In this document: in pieces, positions 52,848 to 61,020 of the stretch
How positions within the stretch are numbered: the stretch's first letter is position 1
Layout: every line of letters starts with the position of its first letter
From: Halorubrum sp. CBA1229
GTDB lineage: Archaea > Halobacteriota > Halobacteria > Halobacteriales > Haloferacaceae
Assembly: GCF_003721435.2 (NCBI RefSeq)
Contig: NZ_CP054586.1
Span: forward strand, 62,001 to 126,000
Length of the DNA stretch: 64,000 bases
Reading direction: 5' to 3'
Program-made: the position numbers and the translations under genes
Notes under the pieces: generated by a model
Told to the model about the DNA's origin: nothing
Database searches by the model: none
What the model saw: only the letters and a program-made list of their open reading frames with translations

Positions 52848-53582
52848 TCACAGAATCCGGCTAAGCGCCTCCGTTATCGAGCGAACTCTGACGATACGGA
52901 GCCCCGATACAGCCACTTCTGTCGGTTCGTCCGCCGGAATGACCAAAGCCCGTGCATCAAGTCCTCGTGCTGCACGGGCTTTCGTCTCGATCTCCCCAAC
53001 GGGAAGCAACGCTCCTTCGTCGTCGACGATTCCCGTGATGAGCGTCTCCGGTGTGAGTGACTGCTGGCGGAGGCTGGCGACGAGGGCGACCGTGAGTCCT
53101 GCTTCCCAGCTCTTCCCGCGAAGTGCGAGCACACTGTCCGTGGGAGAATCGAACGTGACGTGCGTCGCCGTTCCGGCCAGCGAGCTGTCGGTGAGCCGCG
53201 TGGCCGTCGCAATCGCTTCACGAAGCGCGAGCTGGAGGTCGTGGCGGACTTCGATTCCATTCAAATTCACGAACAACTCGCCCTCGCCGTCGGTGAACTC
53301 AAATGCCACCGGAACCATGAGGCCGCTATCGGAGCCGTCGACTGCTGGAAGATAGTACCGTGTTGTTGCGGGAAGTGTGGCCCCACCAGCGAGTGTCGCC
53401 AGCGACTGAAATCCCTCCCCCGCTCGCGTGAGACCGAAAACCGCACCGGCGCCCCCAAGGCTCCCCAGGCCGAGTCCGGCAAGAAACCCCCGACGCGACA
53501 GAGCCGTCTCTTCAATCCGGCCGATTACGTCGTGCTCCGTATCAGCCGACCGAGAGACGGAAGCGGGTTCGTCGGGTGGCAT
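52848..53582 (-). CDS. Tat-exported Lon-like (S16-related) serine protease domain protein
   Basis: The 244-residue protein has a twin-arginine segment (SRRGFLAGLGLGSLGGAGAV, about residues 29-50) and then a Lon-type proteolytic fold: VRHDLQLALREAIATATRL, the candidate nucleophile Ser in LRGKSWEAGLTVALVASL (PSAG in Lon), TGIVDDEGALLPVGEIETKARAARGLDARALVIP with the catalytic Lys in ETKA. No ATPase domain is present. Secreted ATPase-less Lon relatives exist in archaea. It would act outside the cell membrane. The Ser context differs from Lon, so activity is likely but not certain. Confidence 0.7.
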   Translation of the reverse strand: MPPDEPASVSRSADTEHDVIGRIEETALSRRGFLAGLGLGSLGGAGAVFGLTRAGEGFQSLATLAGGATLPATTRYYLPAVDGSDSGLMVPVAFEFTDGEGELFVNLNGIEVRHDLQLALREAIATATRLTDSSLAGTATHVTFDSPTDSVLALRGKSWEAGLTVALVASLRQQSLTPETLITGIVDDEGALLPVGEIETKARAARGLDARALVIPADEPTEVAVSGLRIVRVRSITEALSRIL

Positions 53583-53702
53583 GGTAGTATGGTGACCGGC
53601 TACAGTTAGTATTCGTGTGAGTGAGTAACAGGCGGAGGGTAATAAAGGCTCTTCGCAGTGTGGACTTCGAACGGATACGCCTATTTTGACTGACTCTCAC
53701 GT

Positions 53703-54260
53703 ATGAAACGGTCGTTGTCACATATGCCGTCACAGTACCGGTCACTGGTCGGGTTGACTGTCGTAAGTAGCGTCGTGACCGGTATCGGCGTGTGGAGTGC
53801 CTATCAGTTCGAACTTGCCCTGCTTCAGGTGACGACCGCAAGCACGTGGACTCTTCTGGTTGGGCTCATCGAGGAGGCGTTCGTCCGTCTCATCCCTTTG
53901 ATACTCGTTTTCTACGGCTGGAGCTACTGGCAAGGCGACCTCCTCTCGAAAACCGAGGGACTACTCGCAACCGTGGCCTCCGGTCTGACAGTCGCCTTCC
54001 TCGAACTGGTGCTCAAACTCGAATACCTGTCACGTCTCGAGGCGACAGCCCAGTTCGACTCGCTCGTGCTCCCGCTAGTATTCGTTCACCTACCGTTCGC
54101 ACTCATTGCTGGGCGGTTCGCGTACGCGCTCGGCGAGCGGATTCATCATACCGACGAGGTAGGCTTACCGTCGCTGTCGCGACGAAATCTGGCGGTACTC
54201 GGTCTTGGATATCTCGGCCTCGCAGTACTCCATATCGGCTACAATCTACTTGTACGGTAG
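53703..54260 (+). CDS. Membrane protein with PrsW/CPBP-like Glu motif
   Basis: The 185-residue protein has five or six hydrophobic segments. In the second is GLIEEAFVRLIPLILVFYG, an EExxxR motif like that of PrsW or CPBP intramembrane proteases; later come FLELVLKLEYL and VHLPFALIAGRF with a His, then VLHIGYNLLVR with another His. The order Glu-Glu, His, His is what an intramembrane metalloprotease needs, but the match is loose. It is divergent from the Lon-like gene. Confidence 0.6.
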   Translation: MKRSLSHMPSQYRSLVGLTVVSSVVTGIGVWSAYQFELALLQVTTASTWTLLVGLIEEAFVRLIPLILVFYGWSYWQGDLLSKTEGLLATVASGLTVAFLELVLKLEYLSRLEATAQFDSLVLPLVFVHLPFALIAGRFAYALGERIHHTDEVGLPSLSRRNLAVLGLGYLGLAVLHIGYNLLVR

Positions 54261-54294
54261 GAGGGGGAGCGCTGCTGAAACCGTCCGGGAGTGA

Positions 54295-54945
54295 TTAGTG
54301 GTCGTCGCCGAGGGCGGTCGAAATCATTCCGTTCAGTTCTTCAAGCTTCTCGCGGACCCGATCGGGCTTGTCGGCCGGCGGATCCTCGAGGGCGACCGCC
54401 TCGTGGGGATCCGGTTCACCGACGATGACGCTCCCGATCATCCCGAGGCTCTCGTGGGGCGTGCAGTAGTAGTGGTAGACCCCCTCGGTCTCGAACGTGT
54501 GTTCGAACGTTGCGCCCTGTTCAGAGACGATGCCACTGTCCCAGGACGCCGCTCCCTCGGGAACGAGCTGGGGCTGGTCGTTGTCGGAGTGGTACGCGGT
54601 CGTTGAGTGACTCCCGCTCTCGTTGTGCCAGGTCACGGTGCCACCGACGTTCACCCGCACGACGTGTGGCTCGAAGTGGTAGCCCCCGTCCTCGGTAATC
54701 ATGTTTACTTCGGCCGTATCGGACGGCGCTCCGACCGCTTCGTCGTGCCCCCCATCGTCGTCGTGACTGTCCTCGTCGTCGCTGTGGCTAGACTCCGTGC
54801 TGGCCTCGTCCTGGCCACTCTCAGTCGTTGATCCGGCCGCTGCCTCGCTGTCGTTGTCCTGAGTCCCCGTGCAACCGGCGAGGCCAATGACTGCTGCACC
54901 GCCAGTCAGCTGGAGCATCCGTCGACGCGTGAGTGAATCGGTCAT
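54295..54945 (-). CDS. Halocyanin-like blue copper lipoprotein
   Basis: The start chosen is ATG 54945 (MTDSLTRRRML). The 216-residue protein has a twin-arginine signal, lipobox GLAGC, a long Asp/His/Ser-rich linker and one cupredoxin domain. Copper ligands: His in SGSHSTT, then Cys, His, Met in YYCTPHESLGM. It is very like the halocyanin at 15976-16560, including the SEQGATFEHTFE strand, and has a charged C-terminal tail (about 35 residues) lacking there. It is divergent from an HTH operon with a 17-base palindrome between, so regulation by that HTH protein is likely. Confidence 0.88.
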   Translation of the reverse strand: MTDSLTRRRMLQLTGGAAVIGLAGCTGTQDNDSEAAAGSTTESGQDEASTESSHSDDEDSHDDDGGHDEAVGAPSDTAEVNMITEDGGYHFEPHVVRVNVGGTVTWHNESGSHSTTAYHSDNDQPQLVPEGAASWDSGIVSEQGATFEHTFETEGVYHYYCTPHESLGMIGSVIVGEPDPHEAVALEDPPADKPDRVREKLEELNGMISTALGDDH

Positions 54946-55005
54946 ATCATCGGTCACCTTGCAAGTGAACCTACACAGGCAGACAGTATAGTCCGGAACG
55001 CAGAT

Positions 55006-55040
55006 TTGCTGGGTCAGCAAATCGGCGTTTCTTTATATAC
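55006..55040. promoter_or_regulatory. 17-base palindrome and TATA box between halocyanin and HTH operon
   Basis: TTTGCTGGGTCAGCAAA (55006-55022) has perfect 7-base arms and a GGT centre. It stands just upstream of TTTATATA (55033-55040), which is 22-29 bases before the HTH gene's GTG at 55062 (leaderless). An identical 17-mer occurs at 62935-62951. It is a strong operator candidate for the HTH protein or halocyanin control. Confidence 0.6.
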
Positions 55041-55061
55041 CCGCCCACAGAAATGTAGAAT

Positions 55062-55412
55062 GTGAGTGAAGAGCGAGACATCTCGGGGGTCCTCGCCATC
55101 CTCGACGACGACTATGCACGAGCGATCCTCGAGGCGACTCGCCGAACACAGATGTCCGCCAAGGAACTCAGTAATGAGTGCGATATGTCCGTCTCGACGG
55201 TTTCCAGGCGAGTCAATACGTTGCTCGAGTACGACTTGCTCGTCGAACGAACGCACATGGATCCCGACGGTCATCATTACAGCGAATACGAAGCCCAGCT
55301 CGACCGGGTCGAGGTTCAACTTCTGGAGTCTGGGTTCGATGTCCGCATCGAACTTCGGGAAGACGCCCCCGACAGATTCTCTCGGTTGTGGGATACAATG
55401 AGGAACGACTAA
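55062..55412 (+). CDS. Winged-helix regulator paired with DUF7521 proteins (second copy)
   Basis: The 116-residue protein starts at GTG 55062. Residues about 5-85 form a winged helix: VLAILDDDYARAILEATRRTQMSAKELSNECDMSVSTVSRRVNTLLEYDLL and the wing HHYSEYEAQ. It shares the gene order and the AKELS-CDxSxSTxxRxxxxL pattern with the protein at 20378-20755. Two DUF7521-like genes follow, the first two bases after its stop. It is the probable ligand of the palindrome at 55006-55022. Confidence 0.8.
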   Translation: MSEERDISGVLAILDDDYARAILEATRRTQMSAKELSNECDMSVSTVSRRVNTLLEYDLLVERTHMDPDGHHYSEYEAQLDRVEVQLLESGFDVRIELREDAPDRFSRLWDTMRND

Positions 55413-55414
55413 CC

Positions 55415-55702
55415 ATGCACATCGGTCTCGTCATCGCAAAACTCGTCACCATGGCTCTCGGGTTCGTGATCGCATACCAAGCCTATCGAGGATACCGTCG
55501 ATCCAACAGCCAATCGATGTTGTACCTCGCCGTCGGCTTCGCAATTATCAGCTTCGGCGCTATCATCGAAGGGGTCTTATTCGACGTTGTTGGCCTGACG
55601 TTCCATAACGCTGGAATAGTGGCGACAGTAATCGTCGCGCTCGGGATGCTCACGATCCTGTACGCCCTGTACGGACGCGACCCGCGGAAACTGGAGGAAT
55701 AA
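55415..55702 (+). CDS. Small membrane protein (DUF7521-like)
   Basis: The start is ATG 55415, two bases after the HTH stop. The 95-residue protein has three membrane helices, with QAYRGYRRSNSQSM and YLAVGFAIISFGAIIEGVLFDVVG, the family pattern, and a basic tail (YGRDPRKLEE). It is followed by a second family member. Function unknown. Confidence 0.75.
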   Translation: MHIGLVIAKLVTMALGFVIAYQAYRGYRRSNSQSMLYLAVGFAIISFGAIIEGVLFDVVGLTFHNAGIVATVIVALGMLTILYALYGRDPRKLEE

Positions 55703-55704
55703 GA

Positions 55705-55980
55705 ATGGTGGACGCAACAACAGCGATTCTTGTAGTCGTTCGCTTGCTCGTTCTCGCACTCGGTATTCTGATCACGTACTACAGCTTCGAGGCGTATCGA
55801 CGAACGGGCACGTACTATATGCGAAACGCCGCGATCGGATTCGGGATCATCACTCTCGGTGTCTTCATTGAAGGAGTGCTGTTCGAATTCGCGGGAGTTG
55901 ACCTCGCTGTCGTCCACGTCATCGAATCAGTCGCCATTGGCCTCGGATTCGTGGTTCTTCTCATCTCGCTTCGCCGGTAG
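55705..55980 (+). CDS. Small membrane protein (DUF7521-like), second in tandem
   Basis: The 91-residue protein starts two bases after the preceding stop. It has SFEAYRRTGTYYMRNAAIGFGIITLGVFIEGVLFEFAGVDL, closely related to the upstream gene, so it arose by tandem duplication. Three helices and a very short tail ending in SLRR. It may form a heteromer with the neighbour. Confidence 0.75.
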   Translation: MVDATTAILVVVRLLVLALGILITYYSFEAYRRTGTYYMRNAAIGFGIITLGVFIEGVLFEFAGVDLAVVHVIESVAIGLGFVVLLISLRR

Positions 55981-56084
55981 CTCCAGACACCTCTCTGGAA
56001 ACGCAAGCCGAGTGTCTCAAGGCGAGACTAAACGCGATTTACACTGATGAGGTGAGTGCTCCGGAGCTTGCCCCCGATGGCGGT

Positions 56085-56990
56085 TCACGCTCCTCGAATG
56101 GTCAGAACTGGCCCATCAGCGTTCCGGAGAACTCGTTCAGTCACACTTCCGATGAGGTGTCGTGAAATACCGGATCGACCGTGCGTCCCCATAAGGATGA
56201 GGTCAACGCTATGCTGGTCACAGTACTCCGATATTTCCTGATGGGGGACGCCGTGGGTTATCTCAGCAGTGACTGCAACCCCGTCAGAAGTCGCTCGAGA
56301 TCGGACATCTTCGAGGACCGTTTCTCCAGTCTGCTCTAGCACTTGCTGCAGTTCGTCCCATGTCCATCCCGGACGAGACGCGTAGTCACCCCTATCAACA
56401 ACATAAAGAGCGTGAACTGCCGCATCGTACATCTTAGCCACTTCGAGTGCGTGATAAAAAGCCTCTCGTGCCGGAATACTGCCATCTGTCGGAAATAAGA
56501 TGCGGTCGAATCCAGCTCGTATCTCGGCTTCAGAACTCGCTTCAGCCGGCTTCGAATTGATGCTAAGGACAGGGATGTTAACAGTGCGGATAATTCGGGT
56601 CGTTACACTCCCAAGCAGAAATCGGTCGAGGCCAGTGTGTCCTCGGGTTCGCATACAGACGAGATCGATTCCGGCGTCGGTGATGTAGGATCGGATTTCT
56701 CGCGCTGGAACGCCACGGCGGACCTCAGAAACTACGTCGAGATTGTGTTCTGCGGCTCGTGTCGCGATCTGTTGCGTGGCGGCATCCCCAGCGTCATACC
56801 ATTGGTCTGGAAGCGGCTCCAAATCGGGAGTCAGCGCGGTCAGTTCGAGTTTCCGTTCGATCGGCGAACTGTCGACGACGTGTAGAGCGTGAACGGTTGC
56901 ATCGTATCGGTCCGCGATGTCGAGCCCGTACGTGATCGCGGGTTCGACGTGATCGCTGCCATCGGTTGGGATGAGGATATCGGTGTACAT
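56085..56990 (-). CDS. Tandem universal stress protein (UspA x2)
   Basis: The start chosen is ATG 56990 (MYTDILIPTDGSDH). The 301-residue protein has two UspA domains: residues 1-150 (ILIPTDGSD, ALHVVDSS, and the nucleotide-binding MRTRGHTGLDRFLLGSVTTRII) and 160-301 (ILFPTDGSIPA, ALYVVDRG, MGTHGRSGISRHLIGSVTERVL). The second domain has a complete ATP-binding G-x2-G-x9-G(S) motif; the first is close to it. Such proteins are small nucleotide-binding stress proteins. It is 16 bases from the small membrane gene transcribed before it, with which it may form an operon. Confidence 0.9.
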   Translation of the reverse strand: MYTDILIPTDGSDHVEPAITYGLDIADRYDATVHALHVVDSSPIERKLELTALTPDLEPLPDQWYDAGDAATQQIATRAAEHNLDVVSEVRRGVPAREIRSYITDAGIDLVCMRTRGHTGLDRFLLGSVTTRIIRTVNIPVLSINSKPAEASSEAEIRAGFDRILFPTDGSIPAREAFYHALEVAKMYDAAVHALYVVDRGDYASRPGWTWDELQQVLEQTGETVLEDVRSRATSDGVAVTAEITHGVPHQEISEYCDQHSVDLILMGTHGRSGISRHLIGSVTERVLRNADGPVLTIRGA

Positions 56991-57006
56991 GGCGTAGTTC
57001 TCCGAT

Positions 57007-57306
57007 TTACCGTGTGAAGGAGTTGTACAGCCAGGCGAAGGCGTACACGAGGACGAAGCTGGCCACCGCGGCTTCAACCATACCTGCTGCTGTCCCGACG
57101 ATGGTCGGTTCGAAGAACAGGTGCCACTGTTCCATTGCCTCAATCCCCTGCTCGTAGACTCCAATCGCTCCGAAGACGCCGAAGAGCAGCATCACGACGG
57201 CAGAGACGACGGCAGCTGCACCTGCCAGCGCCAGTGCGTCGAGGGACATCGTGCGGGGCTTGGATTCCATGTCATGCGCGTCCTGAGTTCTGGTAGTCGT
57301 GCTCAT
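57007..57306 (-). CDS. Small membrane protein upstream of the UspA gene
   Basis: The start chosen is ATG 57306 (MSTTTRT), since the longer frame to 57570 is not conserved-looking. The 99-residue protein has an N-terminal charged part and two membrane helices (ALALAGAAAVVSAVVMLLFGVFG and VGTAAGMVEAAVASFVLVYAFAWLYN). It resembles the two-helix DUF5676-type proteins that accompany metal permeases, but this is uncertain. It sits between the UspA gene and the permease gene. Confidence 0.6.
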   Translation of the reverse strand: MSTTTRTQDAHDMESKPRTMSLDALALAGAAAVVSAVVMLLFGVFGAIGVYEQGIEAMEQWHLFFEPTIVGTAAGMVEAAVASFVLVYAFAWLYNSFTR

Positions 57307-57540
57307 ATGTAGAGATACGCCTGGCTCATTCAATCGAGTTTCTATTACAATTCGAAAGAACACCCGGCTGGGTAACGAACCACGATAAAATGCGGGGACA
57401 GAAGCAGGATATTGCGTCGCTGTCTGGGTAATTAGTCGTTCAAAAGGCCATAGCGATTCACCAACTGGAGCCCGAACTCCCAGTATTAAATTAGTGAGAG
57501 GGCATTTCAAGCAGGGAGTTGTTGTCTCTGGTGGTTTGTG

Positions 57541-57558
57541 CTTTCGAATGCAAATTTT
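57541..57558 (+). promoter_or_regulatory. Metal-gene promoter motif, permease copy
   Basis: CTTTCGAATGCAAATTTT lies 67-84 bases before the permease ATG at 57625, in an AT-rich region. It agrees with the copA copy CTTTGGAATCCTAATTTT at 14 of 18 positions and faces the gene. Confidence 0.45.
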
Positions 57559-57624
57559 ATAGAGGGTCACAAGCCCATATTTCTAAGGGCAATTGACAAA
57601 ACAGAGGCTTGTGATGGTCTACGT

Positions 57625-59013
57625 ATGAAGGCCGCCCTCGTCGACGGAATCCTCGAATCGTTGCGGATCGGTGTCGGCTTTCTCTGGACAGCGGCCTGGG
57701 CGATTATTATGGGCCTCACGATTACGAGCCTCGTCCAGGTCTACGTCTCCAAAGAGCGGATGGCCCAAGTCCTTGGGGAAGGGGATCTGAGCGGACTCAC
57801 GAAGGCAACGGTCTTCGGTGCTGCGAGTAGCGGCTGTAGCTTCGGTGCAGTAGCGATTGGTAAGGGACTGTTCAAGAAGGGAGCACACACAGTGAATTTC
57901 CTCGCCTTCATGTTTGCCTCGACAAACCTCATCGTAGAATTGGGGCTGATGATCCTGATTCTGCTGGGGTGGGAGTTTCTGGTCGCCGAACTCCTCGGCG
58001 GCCTCATCCTTATCGCCGTCATGGCGCTCCTGGTCCATTTGACTCTCCCGGAGAACCTCTTCGACGAAGTTCGGGAGGAACTGAATCAACGTGATCACGA
58101 ACACGGCGTCACCGAGGATCCGACCTGCGGGATGGAGGGCAAAGACGAGTACTCGCTGACGACCGACGGGGGTGAAACGGTGAAGTTCTGCTCGAAGGGG
58201 TGTATGGAGACATATCAACAGGAAATCGCCAGTTCCGGTGGGTGGCGTGACGAACTCCTCTCGTGGGGCGGGTGGTACAAGGTCGGGAACCAGTACCGCA
58301 AGGAGTGGTCGATGATCTGGAAGGACGTCATCGCGGGCTTTCTGATCTCAGGGTTCGTCATCGTCTTCGTCCCGCAGTGGGTGTGGAACACGCTCTTCCT
58401 TCAGGGCGACAGTTTGCTGGTGAGCGCAGAGAACGCCATCATGGGCGTGACGATCGCTGTCCTCAGCTTTGTCGGCAGTATGGGCAATGTCCCCTTTGCC
58501 GTCGCGCTCTGGGGCGGTGGGATCAGCTTTGCGGGCGTCATCGCGTTCGTCTACGCCGACCTCATCACGATTCCTGTCCTCAACGTTTACCGGAAATACT
58601 ACGGCTGGAAGGTGATGCTGTACATTCTCGGCATCTTCTTCGTGACGATGGCCTTCACAGGCTTCCTCATGGAAGAACTGTTCAACATCCTCGGAATTGT
58701 TCCAAACCTCGCCGGCGGTGAGACTGCGACCGAACAAACGTACTTTGAGATCAATTACACCTTCTATCTCAACATTATCGCGTTCGGGCTCTCCGGATTC
58801 CTCCTCTACGTCTACCGGCGTGGCCTCGGTGCCCCCGGCCAGTACCGCGATCCGGTCTGTGGAATGCGGACCGACGAGAAGGGACCGACCGTGACCCACG
58901 ACGGGGAAACATACTACTTCTGCTCTCAAGCCTGTAGGCAAAAATTTGAAAAGAAGCCGAATGAATTCGCTCATCAGAAACCAGAATTTCAAGATCACAG
59001 TCACGACCACTAA
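57625..59013 (+). CDS. Permease (ArsP/DUF318 family) with two YHS metal-binding domains
   Basis: The start chosen is ATG 57625 (MKAALVDG). The 462-residue protein has two permease halves of four to five helices each: residues about 5-150, with ASSGCSFGAVAIGKGLF, FMFASTNLIVELGLMI, and about 220-395, with SFVGSMGNVPFAVALWGGG. Between them (about 165-200) and at the C-terminus (about 410-445) lie YHS domains: DPTCGMEG...VKFCSKGC and DPVCGMRTDEKG...YYFCSQAC. The tail ends HSHDH. ArsP-like permeases export organoarsenicals; the YHS domains bind metal, so metal export is implied. The second YHS is like the free YHS protein at 61021. Confidence 0.85.
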   Translation: MKAALVDGILESLRIGVGFLWTAAWAIIMGLTITSLVQVYVSKERMAQVLGEGDLSGLTKATVFGAASSGCSFGAVAIGKGLFKKGAHTVNFLAFMFASTNLIVELGLMILILLGWEFLVAELLGGLILIAVMALLVHLTLPENLFDEVREELNQRDHEHGVTEDPTCGMEGKDEYSLTTDGGETVKFCSKGCMETYQQEIASSGGWRDELLSWGGWYKVGNQYRKEWSMIWKDVIAGFLISGFVIVFVPQWVWNTLFLQGDSLLVSAENAIMGVTIAVLSFVGSMGNVPFAVALWGGGISFAGVIAFVYADLITIPVLNVYRKYYGWKVMLYILGIFFVTMAFTGFLMEELFNILGIVPNLAGGETATEQTYFEINYTFYLNIIAFGLSGFLLYVYRRGLGAPGQYRDPVCGMRTDEKGPTVTHDGETYYFCSQACRQKFEKKPNEFAHQKPEFQDHSHDH

Positions 59014-59121
59014 CGCCAGTAGAGTGGGATAGTCATTTGTCTAGATTCGAACTCTTTTTCATTATCAGTGGAGAGTGCTTCACAAATCAACACTTAAACC
59101 GCTCCCAGCCTGTTTTGCCCT

Positions 59122-59823
59122 ATGACAAAAACAACAAGCGAAATCCAATCTCTCGGTCAGATTCTCGAATCGAGTACGTGGCTTAACTTGATACTAGCCA
59201 TCCAGCTGGTGGTTGGAATCACTTACGTGTATGTGACAGGTGATACCGTGGGACGATGGACTCACTTCGTTATACCGTTTATTTGGTTTACCGCATCTGG
59301 ATGGGTTTTATGGCATACCCGTCCCCCTACAACGAGCTGGATATACCGAGTCGGTGCCGGGTTATTTGTCGCAATCTACTTTCTCATTATGTTATATTTT
59401 TCAGGCTTAGTCGGCCCATCTACCTCCCACCTCGGGCAACTCACTGGGGCCACCGATTACGGCTTGACGTGGGGGCGCTCACTAGGCTGGAGCCCCGTTC
59501 TACTCTACACTGGGAATATAATTACAGCTACAATCATACCCTATCAAGCAGTCGGCCTGTTCGCAATGGCATATCTTGTATATGACGCAGTACTGAGCTT
59601 TTCTCAGTCAGCGGTTGGGGGCGTTATAGGAATCGTGGCGTGTCCGGCCTGCGTCAGCCCAATCGTGCTAGCACTTGTGGGCGGAGTGGGTGGCACTACA
59701 ACGACAATATTGTTCGGTACCTATGGATATGAATTTGCGACAGTCCTATTTCTTTTAGGGCTAGCTATTCTCTATCATCGAAATCGGCTTGCGATAGTAG
59801 TCTCGCAGTTACAGGGGAGCTAA
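59122..59823 (+). CDS. Polytopic membrane protein with CPAC motif, function unknown
   Basis: The 233-residue protein has about six or seven membrane helices. Near residue 195 it has GIVACPACVSPIVLALVGGVGG, and ends with a basic tail. The Cys-Pro-x-Cys is like the motif CTCGCCGP in the larger protein at 11180-12382. The gene is more AT-rich than its neighbours and uses codons such as ATA and TTA, a possible sign of transfer. It follows the permease by 108 bases. Confidence 0.7.
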   Translation: MTKTTSEIQSLGQILESSTWLNLILAIQLVVGITYVYVTGDTVGRWTHFVIPFIWFTASGWVLWHTRPPTTSWIYRVGAGLFVAIYFLIMLYFSGLVGPSTSHLGQLTGATDYGLTWGRSLGWSPVLLYTGNIITATIIPYQAVGLFAMAYLVYDAVLSFSQSAVGGVIGIVACPACVSPIVLALVGGVGGTTTTILFGTYGYEFATVLFLLGLAILYHRNRLAIVVSQLQGS

Positions 59824-60015
59824 CTCGATCGAATACGTTCTACCCACTTTGCGCCAGCGTTACAACGGTTAGCTGGGAGAATATTGACGGGTCGTGGGAC
59901 ACACAGAGGGGATAGACAGCCACACTGAACTGTTCGTATCTATCGAAACTGGTACAGTAATGACTCGCGAACACCAGATAATGAATGGTAGCTATTCCGG
60001 ACTGAGGTGGAGTAT

Positions 60016-60612
60016 ATGAATAAACGGCGAGCGGACTTCCTCGCCAGTCTCCTTGTCACTGCTGTCCTCCTCATCGGCAGTGCGCTCGGTTGGCAAGCCT
60101 ACCAGCAAAAACAATCCATCGAGCAAATGGGGTCGATGATGGGAATGGATTCATCGGTAGGGGCGATGCATGGGACGAACCCCATCTGGTACATCGGTGG
60201 GACTCTTCTCGTCTCAGCGGTCATTATTGGGGGATATCTTTTGATTCGGAACGACCTCACTAACACAGCTGTACCCGACGACACGCAGGCCAAGACGGAG
60301 AGTCAAACTGTTTCCGAGACGGATAACTCGCCCGAGGAAGCGGCCCAATCGAGCGGCGTTATCAATCCAGAATCTCAACCGCAGGCACGTGTGTTGGACC
60401 TGCTGCCCGATGACGAACGTCGTATCCTCGAGCCAGTCCTCTCCTCACCCGGCATCACCCAGATCGAATTGCGGGACCGATCGAACTTCTCGAAGAGCAA
60501 GGTGAGTCAGACAGTAAGTGCCCTCGAGAAACGTGGGCTGTTGTATCGTGAACGCCAGGGGCGAACGTATCGTATCTATCCAAGTGATGATTTACAGGAG
60601 AATCAGGCATAG
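60016..60612 (+). CDS. Membrane-anchored winged-helix protein (DUF7343-like)
   Basis: The start ATG 60016 (MNKRRADF) lies three codons after a GTG. The 198-residue protein has two membrane helices (LLVTAVLLIGSALGW and IGGTLLVSAVIIGGYLLI) with a Met-rich loop between (MGSMMGMDSS...MHGTN). Residues about 125-195 form a winged helix (ILEPVLSSPGITQIELRDRSNFSKSKVSQTVSALEKRGLLYRERQGRTYRIYP). A Met-rich extracytoplasmic loop next to DNA-binding suggests a membrane sensor of copper. That is inference. Confidence 0.8.
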   Translation: MNKRRADFLASLLVTAVLLIGSALGWQAYQQKQSIEQMGSMMGMDSSVGAMHGTNPIWYIGGTLLVSAVIIGGYLLIRNDLTNTAVPDDTQAKTESQTVSETDNSPEEAAQSSGVINPESQPQARVLDLLPDDERRILEPVLSSPGITQIELRDRSNFSKSKVSQTVSALEKRGLLYRERQGRTYRIYPSDDLQENQA

Positions 60613-60954
60613 TAACTACCCTGCTACGCAGTCGTTACTCGCTTTTGCTCGCACGTTGAGGACGGAACTCGCGCCTTCCATGGAGGAAATGACCTACTAT
60701 CTTGGGGCAGTTGCCCCTCCACCCACGGACATTCGCCTTGTTTGACGGTCGAAACTTGGTGATCAGCAGTTCCCGCCCAATAGGGTGACTTATCAGACAC
60801 TCTCCAGCCACGAGCCTCCTTTTTATATTGGACTGAGATAAGAAACTGTGGGTTCGCCCAAGCGACCCATTCGGTATCGTGCTAAAGCAGTGGCCCATCC
60901 GCCGCTCTGAGCCTTCAGAACGTTCAGAACTGCTCAGGCCGGTCGGTATCTCGA
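60613..60954. other. Region without a recognisable gene
   Basis: About 340 bases of mixed composition between the membrane-HTH gene and the YHS promoter motif. There are short frames only. A short repeat TTCAGAAC-G-TTCAGAAC occurs at 60914-60930. Nothing else is visible. Confidence 0.5.
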
Positions 60955-60968
60955 CTTTGGATTGTTAA
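60955..60968 (+). promoter_or_regulatory. Metal-gene promoter motif, YHS copy
   Basis: CTTTGGATTGTTAA lies 53-66 bases before the YHS ATG at 61021 and faces the gene. It is closest to the copZ copy CTTTGGATTCTAA. TTGATTTATCG (60980-60990) may be the TATA box. Confidence 0.5.
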
Positions 60969-61020
60969 GAGCAAAGTGCTTGATTTATCGCCCCGTACAT
61001 TAGATGCGGGGTGAAACCGA

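Noticed and set aside
57307-57570. N-terminal extension of the small membrane protein to 57570
   Set aside because: The added residues are not hydrophobic or conserved-looking, and ATG 57306 starts a normal small membrane protein.
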